From Streptomyces sp. AC558_RSS880 (GTDB taxonomy: Bacteria; Actinomycetota; Actinomycetes; Streptomycetales; Streptomycetaceae), in contig NZ_JAGMUJ010000150.1 of the NCBI RefSeq assembly GCF_019049255.1, positions 343,724 to 407,723 of the forward strand: a stretch of DNA of 64,000 bases, given 5' to 3'. Within the stretch, counting starts at the first letter, position 1; each line of letters starts with the position of its first letter. Positions 32,802 to 41,278 of this stretch are shown here, one piece after another. The notes beneath the pieces were generated by a model. It saw only the letters and a program-made list of their open reading frames with translations, did no database searches and was not told the origin of the DNA. A program made the position numbers and the translations under genes.

Positions 32802-33749
32802 ATGAGCAGCGTCACCGCGACCACCACCACGCCGGCCCCGGCCGGCCCCGCCCCGGAACGCACCCGCCCCCGCCTGAACTGGCGGCTGCGTTTCGGTGCG
32901 CTCTCCCTGATCTGGGGGTTCAGCTTCCTCCTCATCAAGGTCGGCACCCAGGGCTACGCCCCCTTCCAGGTCACCTTCGGCCGGCTGGCCTTCGGTACCG
33001 CCGTCCTGGCGGTGGCGATGGTGGTGCGGCGGGAGGGGCTGCCGCGCGGTGCGCGTACCTGGGGTCATCTCGCGGTCGCCGGGTTCCTGCTGAACGCCCT
33101 GCCGTTCTCGCTGTTCGCCTTCGCGGAGCTGACCATCCCGTCCACGCTGGCCGGCATCTGCAACGCGACCTCGCCGCTGTGGGGCATGGCCCTGTCGCTG
33201 GTAGCGCTCTCCGAGGACCGGCCGACCCGGGTGCGGGTGGCGGGGCTCGGCCTCGGCTTCCTCGGGGTGCTGACCGTGCTGGGCGCCTGGCAGGGCTTCG
33301 AGGGCCTGGACGCCCGCGGCACGACGCTGGCCCTGCTGGCCTCGCTGAGCTACCCCATCGGCTGGATCTACGTCCGCCGCACCCTGGCGGGCAGCAGCCA
33401 CTCGAACCTGTCCCTGACCGGCGGCCAGCTGCTGCTGGCCACGGTCCAGCTGGCCGTCGTCACCCCGCTGTTCACCACACTGCCGACCCGCTTCGCCGTC
33501 GGCCCGCTGCTGGCGATCGCCGCGCTGGGCATGCTGGGCACGGGGCTGGCCGTGCTCATCCAGTACGGCCTGGTCGCCGAGGTCGGCCCGACGACCGGCC
33601 AGATGGTCACCTACTTCGTCCCGGTGATCGCCGCCGCGGCCGGCATCGTCCTCCTCGGCGAGACCCTGACCTGGTCGACACCGGTGGGCGCGGCGATCGT
33701 CCTGGCGGGCGCGGCCCTCACCCAGGCGAGGCCCAAGCGCCCGGCGTAA
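32802..33749 (+). CDS. EamA/DMT-superfamily transporter
   Basis: This 315-aa membrane protein has about ten hydrophobic segments in two EamA repeats, for example LSLIWGFSFLLIKVGTQGYA (repeat 1) and MLGTGLAVLIQYGLVAEVG (repeat 2). Family members export metabolites and amino acids. It is probably controlled by the divergent LysR gene. ATG 32802 (MSSVTATTTTPAPAGP) begins with a soluble Pro/Thr-rich tail before the first membrane segment. Confidence 0.92.
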   Translation: MSSVTATTTTPAPAGPAPERTRPRLNWRLRFGALSLIWGFSFLLIKVGTQGYAPFQVTFGRLAFGTAVLAVAMVVRREGLPRGARTWGHLAVAGFLLNALPFSLFAFAELTIPSTLAGICNATSPLWGMALSLVALSEDRPTRVRVAGLGLGFLGVLTVLGAWQGFEGLDARGTTLALLASLSYPIGWIYVRRTLAGSSHSNLSLTGGQLLLATVQLAVVTPLFTTLPTRFAVGPLLAIAALGMLGTGLAVLIQYGLVAEVGPTTGQMVTYFVPVIAAAAGIVLLGETLTWSTPVGAAIVLAGAALTQARPKRPA

Positions 33750-33785
33750 CCCCGACAGCGACCCACACAGCTGCGGGCAGTCGTG

Positions 33786-33815
33786 CCTCCCCCAGTGCCT
33801 CAAAGGCCTGGGAGG
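33786..33815. terminator. Hairpin between convergent DMT-transporter and MocR genes
   Basis: CCTCCCCCAG and CTGGGAGG arms enclose an inner GCCT-CAA-AGGC stem (33786-33815). It lies in the 199-bp space between two convergent stops. This type of hairpin (CCTCCCCCAGTGCCT...) recurs in Streptomyces intergenic regions as far as I recall. The rest of this gap shows nothing convincing. Confidence 0.65.
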
Positions 33816-33948
33816 TACCCCCAGGGCGGCACGGGTGGGCGCGGCGGCACCCCGCAGACGCCGGGCTGCGCAACACCCCCGCCCAGCCCTCACCCCGGGC
33901 ACTCACATGAACCGCCGCACCTTCCTCACCCGGACACCCGCCCCCGCC

Positions 33949-35286
33949 TCACACATACGTCCGCACCGGCCCCCCGGCCGGACCGATCGCCTCGGCGATC
34001 GCCTCGGCCAGCGGCCCGATCTCTTCCTCGCCGAGCGTCGAGACCGTGACCCGGACGCCCGGTGCCGCGCTCATCCGGAAGCGGGCGCCGGGCGCCACCG
34101 CCCAGCCCGCGTGCAGGAGCCGGGCGACCGCGCCGGTCTCGTCGGGGACCGGTACCCACACGTTCATGCCGCTGCGCCCGTGCGCCGCGATCCCGCGCCG
34201 GGCCAGCTCCCCGATCAGCGCGTCCCGGCGCCGCCCGTACCGCGTGGCCACGACCGCCGGGTCCACCGCGCCCTCGCTCCACAGCCGCACCACCGCGCGC
34301 TGGACGATCCTGCTGACCCAGCCCGGCCCGAGCCGCTGCCGTCCGCGCACCCGGTCGAGGGTGACCGCGTCCCCGGTGAGCACCGCGAGCCGCAGGTCGG
34401 GGCCGTACGCCTTGGCCACCGAGCGCACGAAGGCCCAGCTGCGGGTCGTCCCCGCCAAGGCGTGCAGCGGCAGGTCGACGATGTGGTGCCCGTGGTCGTC
34501 CTCGACGAGCAGCGCCTCCGGGTGGTCGGCGAGCACCGGGCGCAGGGCACGCGCGCGTGCGGCGCTCAGCGCGGCGCCGGTCGGGTTCTGCGCCCGGTCC
34601 GTCACGATCAGGGCCCGTGCCCCGCCCGCCAGCGCCTTCCGTACGTCATCGGGCGAAGGGCCCTCGTCGTCGACCCCCACGGGGACGGTCCGCAGTCCCA
34701 GCGCCGGGACCAGGTCCAGCAGGCTCCCCCACCCCGGATCCTCCACCGCGACCGCGTCCCCGGGTCTGAGGTGTGCCACGAGCACCCGCTCCATCGCGTC
34801 CAGCGCGCCCGAGGTGACGGCGACGGGCCCGTCCGGAACGCCGTCGGCGTCCAGCCCGGCCCGCGCCAGCCGCGCCAGCTCGGGCTCCACGGGCGCGTGC
34901 CCGTACAGCACCGGCTCCCGGTCGCCCTCCCCGGCCGCCGCCGCGAACACCCCGGCCAGCGCGGGCAGCAGCGCGGGGTCCGGGTTGCCCTCGGACAGGT
35001 TGCGCACGCCCGGCGGGACCTCCACCCGGATGAGTTCACGCGCGGTGGTGGCCGGCTTGGACCGCACCCGGCTCCCCCGCCGGCCCGCGGTCTCGATGAC
35101 CCCGCGCTCGCGCAGGGTCCGGTACGCGGCGGCGACGGTGTTCGGGTTCACCCCGAGCCGCTCCGCCAACTCCCGCATGGGCGGCAGCGGTTCACCCGGC
35201 CGCAACGCCCCGTCCCCCACCGCGCGCTCGATGCTCGCGGAAATCTCCGCCGCACCCCGCCCACTGATCCGATACTCTCCTAGCAC
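33949..35286 (-). CDS. MocR-type regulator: GntR HTH fused to PLP aminotransferase fold
   Basis: This 445-aa protein has a GntR HTH at ~10-75 (PMRELAERLGVNPNTVAAAY) followed by a fold-type I aminotransferase domain (~90-440). The domain has TSGALDAME, DRAQNPTGAALS, EDDHGHHI and SVAKAYGPDLR with the PLP Lys. MocR proteins sense PLP or amino compounds; PdxR members control vitamin B6 genes. It is divergent from an FMN split-barrel gene, with a perfect 12-bp palindrome in the 35-bp gap, so it probably regulates that gene pair. Confidence 0.92.
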   Translation of the reverse strand: MLGEYRISGRGAAEISASIERAVGDGALRPGEPLPPMRELAERLGVNPNTVAAAYRTLRERGVIETAGRRGSRVRSKPATTARELIRVEVPPGVRNLSEGNPDPALLPALAGVFAAAAGEGDREPVLYGHAPVEPELARLARAGLDADGVPDGPVAVTSGALDAMERVLVAHLRPGDAVAVEDPGWGSLLDLVPALGLRTVPVGVDDEGPSPDDVRKALAGGARALIVTDRAQNPTGAALSAARARALRPVLADHPEALLVEDDHGHHIVDLPLHALAGTTRSWAFVRSVAKAYGPDLRLAVLTGDAVTLDRVRGRQRLGPGWVSRIVQRAVVRLWSEGAVDPAVVATRYGRRRDALIGELARRGIAAHGRSGMNVWVPVPDETGAVARLLHAGWAVAPGARFRMSAAPGVRVTVSTLGEEEIGPLAEAIAEAIGPAGGPVRTYV

Positions 35287-35297
35287 AAACCAAATTA

Positions 35298-35309
35298 TGC
35301 ACTAGTGCA
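35298..35309. promoter_or_regulatory. 12-bp perfect palindrome in the MocR/FMN-protein gap
   Basis: TGCACTAGTGCA lies between the MocR start (35286) and the start of the split-barrel gene (35322), so a protein bound here would block both. MocR regulators often bind short direct or inverted sites close to the divergent promoter. The surrounding AAATTATGCA is A/T-rich and may hold the -10 region. Confidence 0.55.
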
Positions 35310-35321
35310 ATGGAGAAGGCC

Positions 35322-36002
35322 ATGCAGGGGACCCGGCAGCAGCAGCCCGCCGCCACTTACCCGCCCACCGAGCGCACCGTTCCCACCCGCTCCCCCGACC
35401 GTGCCGCGTACGACAAGGAGCTGGTGCACGCGATACTCGACGAGGGCTACGTCTGCCACCTCGGCTTCGTCCGGGACGGCGCGCCGGTGGTGCTGCCCAC
35501 GCTGTACGGCCGGGTCGGCGAGCGTCTCTACGTGCACGGTTCGACCGGCTCGCGCCCGCTGCGCGCGGCGGGCCGGGCGGACCACGGGCTCCCGGTCTGC
35601 CTGACCGTCACCCACGTCGACGGGCTGGTGCTGGCCCGCTCGGCCTTCCACCACTCGATCAACTACCGCTCCGTGGTGGTGCACGGCCTGGCGTACGACG
35701 TGACCGATCCCGAGGAGAAGCGGCGGGCCCTCGACGCCCTGGTCGACCATGTCGTACCGGGCCGCGCCGCCGACTCCCGGCCGGCCAACAAGAAGGAACT
35801 GGCCGCCACGGCGGTGATCCGCCTCGACCTGAACGAGGTCTCCGCCAAGCTCCGCACCGGCGGCGTCAACGACGAGCCCGAGGACCTCGACCTGCCCCAC
35901 TGGGCCGGCGTCGTCCCGCTGCGCAAGGGCTACGACACCCCGCTCGCCGACCCGGACCTGGCCCCCGGCACCGAGCTGCCCGGCTACCTGGCGGCCCGGT
36001 GA
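35322..36002 (+). CDS. Pyridoxamine 5'-phosphate oxidase-related FMN-binding protein
   Basis: This 226-aa protein is of the NimA/PNPOx-like split-barrel group: HAILDEGYVCHLGFVRDGAP, VVLPTLYGRVGERLYVHGST, GLVLARSAFHHSINYRSVVV. ATG 35322 has GGAGAAGG just upstream; ATG 35310 is also in frame but lacks a site. It is followed by an overlapping second FMN-barrel gene and controlled, by position, by the divergent MocR regulator. A flavin-dependent role in B6 or nitro/amine chemistry is an inference. Confidence 0.9.
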   Translation: MQGTRQQQPAATYPPTERTVPTRSPDRAAYDKELVHAILDEGYVCHLGFVRDGAPVVLPTLYGRVGERLYVHGSTGSRPLRAAGRADHGLPVCLTVTHVDGLVLARSAFHHSINYRSVVVHGLAYDVTDPEEKRRALDALVDHVVPGRAADSRPANKKELAATAVIRLDLNEVSAKLRTGGVNDEPEDLDLPHWAGVVPLRKGYDTPLADPDLAPGTELPGYLAAR

Positions 36003-36634
36003 TGCTGATCCACCCCTGGGACGCGCCCCGCGGCGACGACGAGTGGCAGCGGTGGCTGGCCACGCACGACTTCGGCCAGCTCGCGGTCAACGGCCTTCCG
36101 GGCGAACCGCCGTACGTCCAGCCGCTGCACTTCGCGTACGACGCCGAGCGCGGCGAGGCGGTCACCCATCTGGCCCGGCCCAACCCGCTCTGGCACGCCG
36201 TCGAGGCGAATCCGGAGGTCCTGCTGAGCGTGGTCGACGACTACGCGTACGTCCCCGGCCCCTGGCAGGCCGAGCCCGGTACCCCGCCCGAGCACGGTGT
36301 CCCGACGAGCCTCTACGCGTCCGTCCAACTGCGCTGCCGCGCCCATGTCGTGGACGATCCGGCGCGAAAGGCCGCGCTCCTCAACCGCCAGGTGGGCCAC
36401 TTCCAGCCGGAGGGCGGCTCCGCGCGGGCGGCGGCGGGCGAGGCCCCGTACGGCAGGCTGCTGTCCGGGATCCGCGGTCTCCGGCTCGAAGTGACGGGCG
36501 TACGGGCGAAGTTCAAGTACGCGGGCAAGCGGTCCGAGGCGGTACGGGAGCGCATCGCGGCCGGGCTGGCGGACCGGGACGGCGCGCGTGACGCGGAGGC
36601 ACGCGCGCACGTCCTGCGCCGGCAGCCGGCCTGA
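36002..36634 (+). CDS. PaiB-family FMN-binding protein
   Basis: This 210-aa protein opens MLIHPWDAPRGDDEWQRWL, with FGQLAVNGLPGEPPYVQPLH and HLARPNPLWHAVEANPEVLL, the standard PaiB/FMN_bind_2 pattern (LARxNP). PaiB was named as a negative regulator of sporulation and degradative enzymes in Bacillus. Structurally it is an FMN-binding split barrel, and its action is unclear. The ATG overlaps the previous stop (TGATG), so the two flavin-fold genes are translationally coupled. Confidence 0.93.
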   Translation: MLIHPWDAPRGDDEWQRWLATHDFGQLAVNGLPGEPPYVQPLHFAYDAERGEAVTHLARPNPLWHAVEANPEVLLSVVDDYAYVPGPWQAEPGTPPEHGVPTSLYASVQLRCRAHVVDDPARKAALLNRQVGHFQPEGGSARAAAGEAPYGRLLSGIRGLRLEVTGVRAKFKYAGKRSEAVRERIAAGLADRDGARDAEARAHVLRRQPA

Positions 36635-36640
36635 CCTCCG

Positions 36641-36676
36641 GGCCGGGGGCCCTCCCGCGCGGAAGGGCCCCCGGCC
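36641..36676. terminator. Hairpin between convergent paiB-like and EamA genes
   Basis: GGCCGGGGGCCCT (36641-36653) and AGGGCCCCCGGCC (36664-36676) form a perfect 13-bp stem with a 10-nt loop. It fills almost the whole 43-bp gap between two convergent stops, so it serves both directions. Confidence 0.85.
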
Positions 36677-36677
36677 G

Positions 36678-37634
36678 TCACACCGGCACCGTGTCCGGCT
36701 CCTCCCCACGGGCCCGCGCGCCCCGCGCCTCGCCGACCGCGAGGCCCACGACCGAGCCGAGCAGCAGCAGGGTGCCGGCCAGGGTGGCCGTCGTGAGCCG
36801 CTCACCGAGCAGGGCGACCGCGAGCACCGCCGCGCTCACCGGCTCCAGCAGCATGATCACGGAGACGGTGGCCGACCGTACGACGGCCGCGCCGGCGAAG
36901 TAGAGGCCGTACGCGAGCGCCGTCGGCACGGAGGCGACGTACGCCAGCAGGCACAGCAGCGCACCAGGGGCGTCGGTGTGCGGCACCAGTCCCTCGGCCG
37001 CGGCGAACGGCAGCAGCACCAGGCTGGTGACGGCGAACGCCCCGACGGTCGTACCGGAGGAGTCCGTACCGCCGTCACGTCCCCACCAACGGGTGAGCAG
37101 CGTCATCGCCGAGTACCCGGCCGCGGACAGCAGGGCGAGCAGCACCCCCCACGGGTCCACGGTCGCGCCCCCGCCGCCGAGGACGAGCACGACGAGTCCG
37201 GCGAGCGCGCCCACGACGGCGGCCAGTCCACCGCGCCCGAGGCGCTCCCCCAGGGTCAGTCGCGCGCCGAGCGCGATCAGTACGGGTCCGGCGCCGAGGG
37301 TGATGACGGTGGCCACCGCGAGTCCCGTGGCGGAGACGGCCGCGAAGTAGGAGGTCTGGAAGACCGCGAGTCCGATGCCGGTGGCTCCGGCCCGCAGCAC
37401 CCGCCGGCCGAGCGGTTCGGGGGCGGCGGTGCGGGCGCGCCGCGACAGCGGCCGGGCGGCGAGCAGCAGCACCAGGCCGGCCGCGCAGCGCCAGAAGGAC
37501 AGGGCGACGGGACCCATGTCACTGGTCCGGTAGACCAGTGACGCGGCGGCGCCCGCGGTGCCCCAGGCGGCACCGGCGACGATCAGATAGAGGAGGCCTC
37601 GCCCTACGGGCAGGCCGGAGACGGCGTTCGACAC
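36678..37634 (-). CDS. EamA-family transporter
   Basis: This 318-aa protein has about ten hydrophobic segments and two EamA halves (LLYLIVAGAAWGTAGAAASL at the N-terminus; VSVIMLLEPVSAAVLAVALL and GERLTTATLAG near the C-terminus). Export of amino acids, purines or other small metabolites is typical; substrate not predictable. It stands next to another EamA gene (37860-38897) in the same direction, 225 bp away. The two are clearly different proteins, so they are not a recent duplication. Confidence 0.92.
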   Translation of the reverse strand: MSNAVSGLPVGRGLLYLIVAGAAWGTAGAAASLVYRTSDMGPVALSFWRCAAGLVLLLAARPLSRRARTAAPEPLGRRVLRAGATGIGLAVFQTSYFAAVSATGLAVATVITLGAGPVLIALGARLTLGERLGRGGLAAVVGALAGLVVLVLGGGGATVDPWGVLLALLSAAGYSAMTLLTRWWGRDGGTDSSGTTVGAFAVTSLVLLPFAAAEGLVPHTDAPGALLCLLAYVASVPTALAYGLYFAGAAVVRSATVSVIMLLEPVSAAVLAVALLGERLTTATLAGTLLLLGSVVGLAVGEARGARARGEEPDTVPV

Positions 37635-37859
37635 GTGTTCTCTCCGCGGATGCGCGCGCCACGCGCGTCGGCGTGGGCGCGGAAGTTCGGGAAGGGACCC
37701 CGGATCAGTCCCGGCCGGGGCCGGGGCGGCGGGATCCGCGGACTCCGTCTGCGGGCAGCACCGTCACGCCCGGCGACCAGCCGGGCGGATGTACCGGAGG
37801 GCCCGCCTCAGACGACCGGAGGCGGAAGAACACGTGCGCGTGCGTGCATGACCAGCACC

Positions 37860-38897
37860 TTAAGCGGCCGTTCCCGGTGTGGACAACTCCCGTTCGGGCC
37901 CGCCGCCCGCCACGGGCTTCTCGGAGCCCTTCGCCGGGGCCGAGGACTGGGCGATGAAAGCGCCCGCCAGGACCACCGCGCCGCCCACGATCTGCGGCGC
38001 CGACAGGTGCTCGCCGAGCAGGACCCAGGCGAGGACGGTGGCGATGACCGCCTCCAGACAGGCCACGACACCGGCGACCTGCGGCGAGAGCCGGCGCACC
38101 GACACCACCCCGGTGACGTACGCGGCCACCGTGGCGACGAGGACGATCCAGGCCAGCAGCACGAAGGCGGCGACCGGGGTGCCGTCCATCTGCGCGCTGC
38201 CGGTGAGCACGGACCACTCCATGGACCAGGGGCGGGCGACTACGGTCAGGACGGCGGCGCCGATCAGCAGCCCGTAGGCGATCACACCGAGCGGGTCGGG
38301 GGCCTCCTCGCCGTCGCTGCCCCGGTCGGACAGGACGAAGTAGCCGACCTGGCAGCAGGCCGCGCCGAGCGCGAGCAGCAGACCGAGCGCGTCGAAGCCG
38401 AGGCCCGCCCACACCTCCACGACACAGGCGAGCCCGCCCACCGCCAGGACCACGCCGACCGCGGCGGCACGGGTCACCGGCCGCCGCTGCACGAACCGCA
38501 CCCAGCCGAGCACGAGCGCGGGCGCCAGGTACTCGACCAGCAGCGCGACCCCGACGGGGATGCGGGAGAGGGCGGCGAAGTAGCAGGCCTGGACGCCGGC
38601 CACGGCGAACAGGCCGAACCCGGCGAGCAGTCCGGGCCTGCTGCGCAGGAGTCCCCGGTGGCGCACCGCCAGCGGCAGCATGACGAGCGCCGCGCCCGCC
38701 ACCCGCAGCCACACGACGTGGAGCGGGTCGAGACCCGCCTCGATCAGCGGCTTGGCCGCCACACCGGAACCCCCGAAGGCCAGCGCGGACAACAGCGCGA
38801 GGCCGAGTCCGACGCCCTTTCGGTGGTCGCCCGGGGTACTGACAGAGGTAGGCACCGGCACATGATGACAGGCCCCGACAGGAGCGTCACCCTTCAT
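37860..38897 (-). CDS. EamA-family transporter
   Basis: This protein is about 345 aa. Two EamA domains are seen: GVGLGLALLSALAFGGSGVA at the start, PVGVALLVEYLAPALVLGWV at the end of repeat 1, and VVACLEAVIATVLAWVLLGE near the C-terminus (GEHLSAPQIVGG). The middle loop (DRGSDGEEAPDP) is cytoplasmic-like. ATG 38897 is taken as start; a GTG further in (VPVPTSV) is also possible. The C-terminal tail is soluble and Pro/Ser-rich. Confidence 0.88.
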   Translation of the reverse strand: MKGDAPVGACHHVPVPTSVSTPGDHRKGVGLGLALLSALAFGGSGVAAKPLIEAGLDPLHVVWLRVAGAALVMLPLAVRHRGLLRSRPGLLAGFGLFAVAGVQACYFAALSRIPVGVALLVEYLAPALVLGWVRFVQRRPVTRAAAVGVVLAVGGLACVVEVWAGLGFDALGLLLALGAACCQVGYFVLSDRGSDGEEAPDPLGVIAYGLLIGAAVLTVVARPWSMEWSVLTGSAQMDGTPVAAFVLLAWIVLVATVAAYVTGVVSVRRLSPQVAGVVACLEAVIATVLAWVLLGEHLSAPQIVGGAVVLAGAFIAQSSAPAKGSEKPVAGGGPERELSTPGTAA

Positions 38898-38907
38898 GGC
38901 ACCTGTC

Positions 38908-39441
38908 TCACCGGCTGGACGGCACCTCGAGCCGGGCGAAGAGTTCACGGGGGTCGATTCCGGCGCGTTCGAGGACCTCGACGGCGCGCGCCTGCGGGTC
39001 CACGACGATCGCCGCGAGCAGGTCCGTACCGCACGCCGGGCCGCGGCCGTGGCGGGCGGCGCGCTCGTGGGCGTACTCCATGCAGCTCGCGGCCAGCGGC
39101 GAGAGGCCCGCGGCCTCGGTCACCACGGGGACGCCGCCGGAGTCCTCGACCGCGCCCTGCCAGCGCAGGCCGTAGCCGATGCTGCGCTGGACCAGGTAGC
39201 CGAGCAGCCGGGCGATCCGCGGGCCCTCACCGAAGGCGGCTCTCACCTCGGTGTCGGACTCCAGGAGCGAATGCAGCAGGTGGGCGGTGTCGATCTGCCG
39301 GTCCCCGTCCCGGACCGCTCTGCGCCGGGCACCGGCCACCACCGCTGCCAGCTCGGCGCCGAGCCTGGCATCGTTCTCCGCGCGGTGGATGCCCTGCTCC
39401 TGGAGCTCCTGGGCCTGTTGCCGGGGGATACGGGGTTGCAC
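38908..39441 (-). CDS. Clp N-domain protein (stand-alone)
   Basis: This 177-aa protein has the Clp amino-terminal repeat pattern: QIDTAHLLHSLLESDTEVRA, RIARLLGYLVQRSIGYGL, LSPLAASCMEYAHERAARHG, GTDLLAAIVVDPQARAVEVL. It lacks the AAA+ modules of ClpC/ClpB, so it is not an unfoldase itself. It may act as an adaptor, decoy or substrate-recognition unit. GTG 39441 starts it. It is 10 bp upstream of the EamA gene, so cotranscription is likely. Confidence 0.88.
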   Translation of the reverse strand: MQPRIPRQQAQELQEQGIHRAENDARLGAELAAVVAGARRRAVRDGDRQIDTAHLLHSLLESDTEVRAAFGEGPRIARLLGYLVQRSIGYGLRWQGAVEDSGGVPVVTEAAGLSPLAASCMEYAHERAARHGRGPACGTDLLAAIVVDPQARAVEVLERAGIDPRELFARLEVPSSR

Positions 39442-39619
39442 GTCCCCACCCCATCAGCCCCGCGGGCCCGGGACATCCCCGGCGGGAAGCATCTTGGGGT
39501 CCCACGGGAAGTGGACGCCCCGGGCCGGAATCTCCTCCTTGCGAAGGAGATCAGGGTGTTTCCGCCCGAGGGGCGCGCGCCGGTTTGCGCCACGCCCCCG
39601 CCGGCCCCCACCGATCCCG

Positions 39620-40252
39620 TCAGTCCTCGTCGGCGAGGATGAGGTACAGCTTCTTGCGGGCCTCGTTGATGACGGCGAGAGCCTTCTCCCGCTGCTCCTT
39701 GCTGCCCGTCTTCCAGACCTGCCCGAAGGCCTCCATCAGGCCGAAGCCGGCCTGCCGGATCTCGCTCAGCGCCTCCCAGTCGACCCCGCGCGAGGCCTCC
39801 TCCCAGGGAGCCTCGGGGCCTTCCCCGGCCGCCGAGCGGCCGGCGTCGGTGAGCGAGAACAGCTTCTTGCCGCCCTCGGACTCGCTGGCGATCAGCCCCT
39901 CGTCCTCCAGCAGCTGGAGGGTGGGGTACACCGAGCCGGGACTGGGCTTCCACGCCCCGCCGCTGCGCTCGGCGATCTCCTGGATCATCTCGTAGCCGTG
40001 CATCGGACGGTCCTTCAGCAGGGCCAGGATCGAGGCCCGCACGTCACCGCGCCGCGCCCTTCCCCTCGGTCCGCCGCGCCCTCGCCCGCCCCAGGGGCCG
40101 CCGTGCCCGAAGCCCGGGCCGAAGGGTCCGCCGGGACCACCCGGGCCCCCCGGACCGAAGGGCCCGAAGGCCGCCCGCAGCCGCTCGAAGTCGCCCCGGC
40201 CGCCACGTGGGCCGCCGTGACCGTGTCCGTGCTCGTAACCATGGGCATGCAT
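39620..40252 (-). CDS. PadR-family transcriptional regulator with His/Gly-rich N-terminus
   Basis: This protein is about 210 aa. An unusual His/Gly/Pro-rich, low-complexity N-terminal stretch (~1-65: GYEHGHGHGGPRGG, FGPGGPGGPGGPFG) precedes the PadR winged helix (RASILALLKDRPMHGYEMIQ, PSPGSVYPTLQLLEDEGLI) and a C-terminal dimerisation helix. The His-rich part could bind metal. Start may be ATG 40252 or GTG 40261. Strong inverted repeats lie directly upstream (40270-40305), fitting autoregulation. Confidence 0.9.
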   Translation of the reverse strand: MHAHGYEHGHGHGGPRGGRGDFERLRAAFGPFGPGGPGGPGGPFGPGFGHGGPWGGRGRGGPRGRARRGDVRASILALLKDRPMHGYEMIQEIAERSGGAWKPSPGSVYPTLQLLEDEGLIASESEGGKKLFSLTDAGRSAAGEGPEAPWEEASRGVDWEALSEIRQAGFGLMEAFGQVWKTGSKEQREKALAVINEARKKLYLILADED

Positions 40253-40269
40253 CGCCACCACTCCATTCC

Positions 40270-40305
40270 ATCGTTGATCTGTCGCGATGCTTCAACGATA
40301 TATCG
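40270..40305. promoter_or_regulatory. Nested inverted repeats upstream of padR, probable operator
   Basis: ATCGTTGA (40270-40277) and TCAACGAT (40292-40299) are perfect 8-bp arms 14 bp apart. The second arm overlaps the 10-bp palindrome CGATATATCG (40296-40305). PadR proteins bind such A/T-centred dyads near their own promoter. The gap is 162 bp to the divergent phzF-like gene, which may be a second target. Confidence 0.6.
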
Positions 40306-40414
40306 GAACAGTTCGTTCGGCAACCACTCGGCCGGGCCGGTGCCCGCGGCGATCGGGCCGGCATCCGCGGATTGGCCTTGGCCTGGGGTTTCGCACAGCC
40401 CTTACCGTCAGGGC

Positions 40415-41224
40415 ATGCGGATTCGAATCGTCGACGCCTTCACCGACCGGCCCTTCGCCGGCAACCCCGCCGGAGTGCTGCTGCTTGACGCATTCCCGGA
40501 CGACCCCTGGCTGCAGAGCGTCGCCCTGGAGGTCAATCACGCCGAGACGGCCTTCGCCCACCCGCTCCCCGCGGGCGGCGAGGCCGACTGGGCGCTGCGC
40601 TGGTTCACCCCCGCCACCGAGGTCGCGATGTGCGGCCACGCGACACTGGCCACCGCGCACGTCCTGCACACCACCGGCGTGCACCGGGGCCCGGTGCGCT
40701 TCGCCACCCACAGCGGCGTCCTCATCGCCACGCCCGGCGAGGACGGCTCCGTCACCCTGGACTTCCCCACCGCTCCGCTCACCGCGGTCGACGTTCCCGA
40801 GGGCGTCGCCGAGGCGCTGGGCGCCCGGCCGCTCACGGCGTTCGACACCGGCCCGGACATCGGGGACCTGCTCGTCGAGGTCTCCGACGAGCGGACCGTC
40901 CACGCCCTGCGGCCCGACCTCAAGGCCCTGGCCGCCCACTCCGAGCGCGGCGTCATCGCCACCGCCCGCGCGGAGAACCCCGCCCTCGGCTACGACTTCG
41001 TCTCCCGCTGCTTCTTCCCGAACGTCGGCATCGACGAGGACCCGGTCACCGGCAGCGCGCACACCGCTCTGGCCCCCTACTGGTCCGAGCGCCTCGGCCG
41101 CTCCGTCCTCACCGGCCTCCAGGCCTCGCCGCGCTCCGGCCGCGTCCGCACCGAGGTGCGCGGTGAGCGCACCCTGCTGAGCGGACGGGCCGTGACGGTC
41201 ATCGAGGGGGACCTGCTGGTCTGA
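40415..41224 (+). CDS. PhzF-family isomerase/epimerase-like protein
   Basis: This 269-aa protein has the double hotdog-like fold of diaminopimelate epimerase/PhzF: MRIRIVDAFTDRPFAGNPAG, VNHAETAFAH (catalytic-type Glu), MCGHATLATAH and DPVTGSAHTAL. PhzF isomerises a phenazine precursor, but most family members have other, unknown substrates; no phenazine genes are nearby. ATG 40415 matches the family start. It is divergent from padR. Confidence 0.92.
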   Translation: MRIRIVDAFTDRPFAGNPAGVLLLDAFPDDPWLQSVALEVNHAETAFAHPLPAGGEADWALRWFTPATEVAMCGHATLATAHVLHTTGVHRGPVRFATHSGVLIATPGEDGSVTLDFPTAPLTAVDVPEGVAEALGARPLTAFDTGPDIGDLLVEVSDERTVHALRPDLKALAAHSERGVIATARAENPALGYDFVSRCFFPNVGIDEDPVTGSAHTALAPYWSERLGRSVLTGLQASPRSGRVRTEVRGERTLLSGRAVTVIEGDLLV

Positions 41225-41232
41225 ACCCGGTA

Positions 41233-41273
41233 CGGCGAAGGGGCGTACGGCCGCTCCGTACGCCCCTTCGCCG
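41233..41273. terminator. Perfect 18-bp hairpin between convergent phzF-like and CPBP genes
   Basis: CGGCGAAGGGGCGTACGG (41233-41250) pairs without mismatch with 41256-41273 around the loop CCGCT. It lies in the 54-bp gap between the phzF-like stop (41224) and the CPBP stop (41279), so it can terminate both. Confidence 0.9.
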
Positions 41274-41278
41274 CTGCC

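Noticed and set aside
33907..33960. MNRRTFLTR, which resembles the start of a Tat signal peptide
   Set aside because: The frame continues antisense to the MocR gene, with no hydrophobic core; it is either chance or a decayed remnant with no support.
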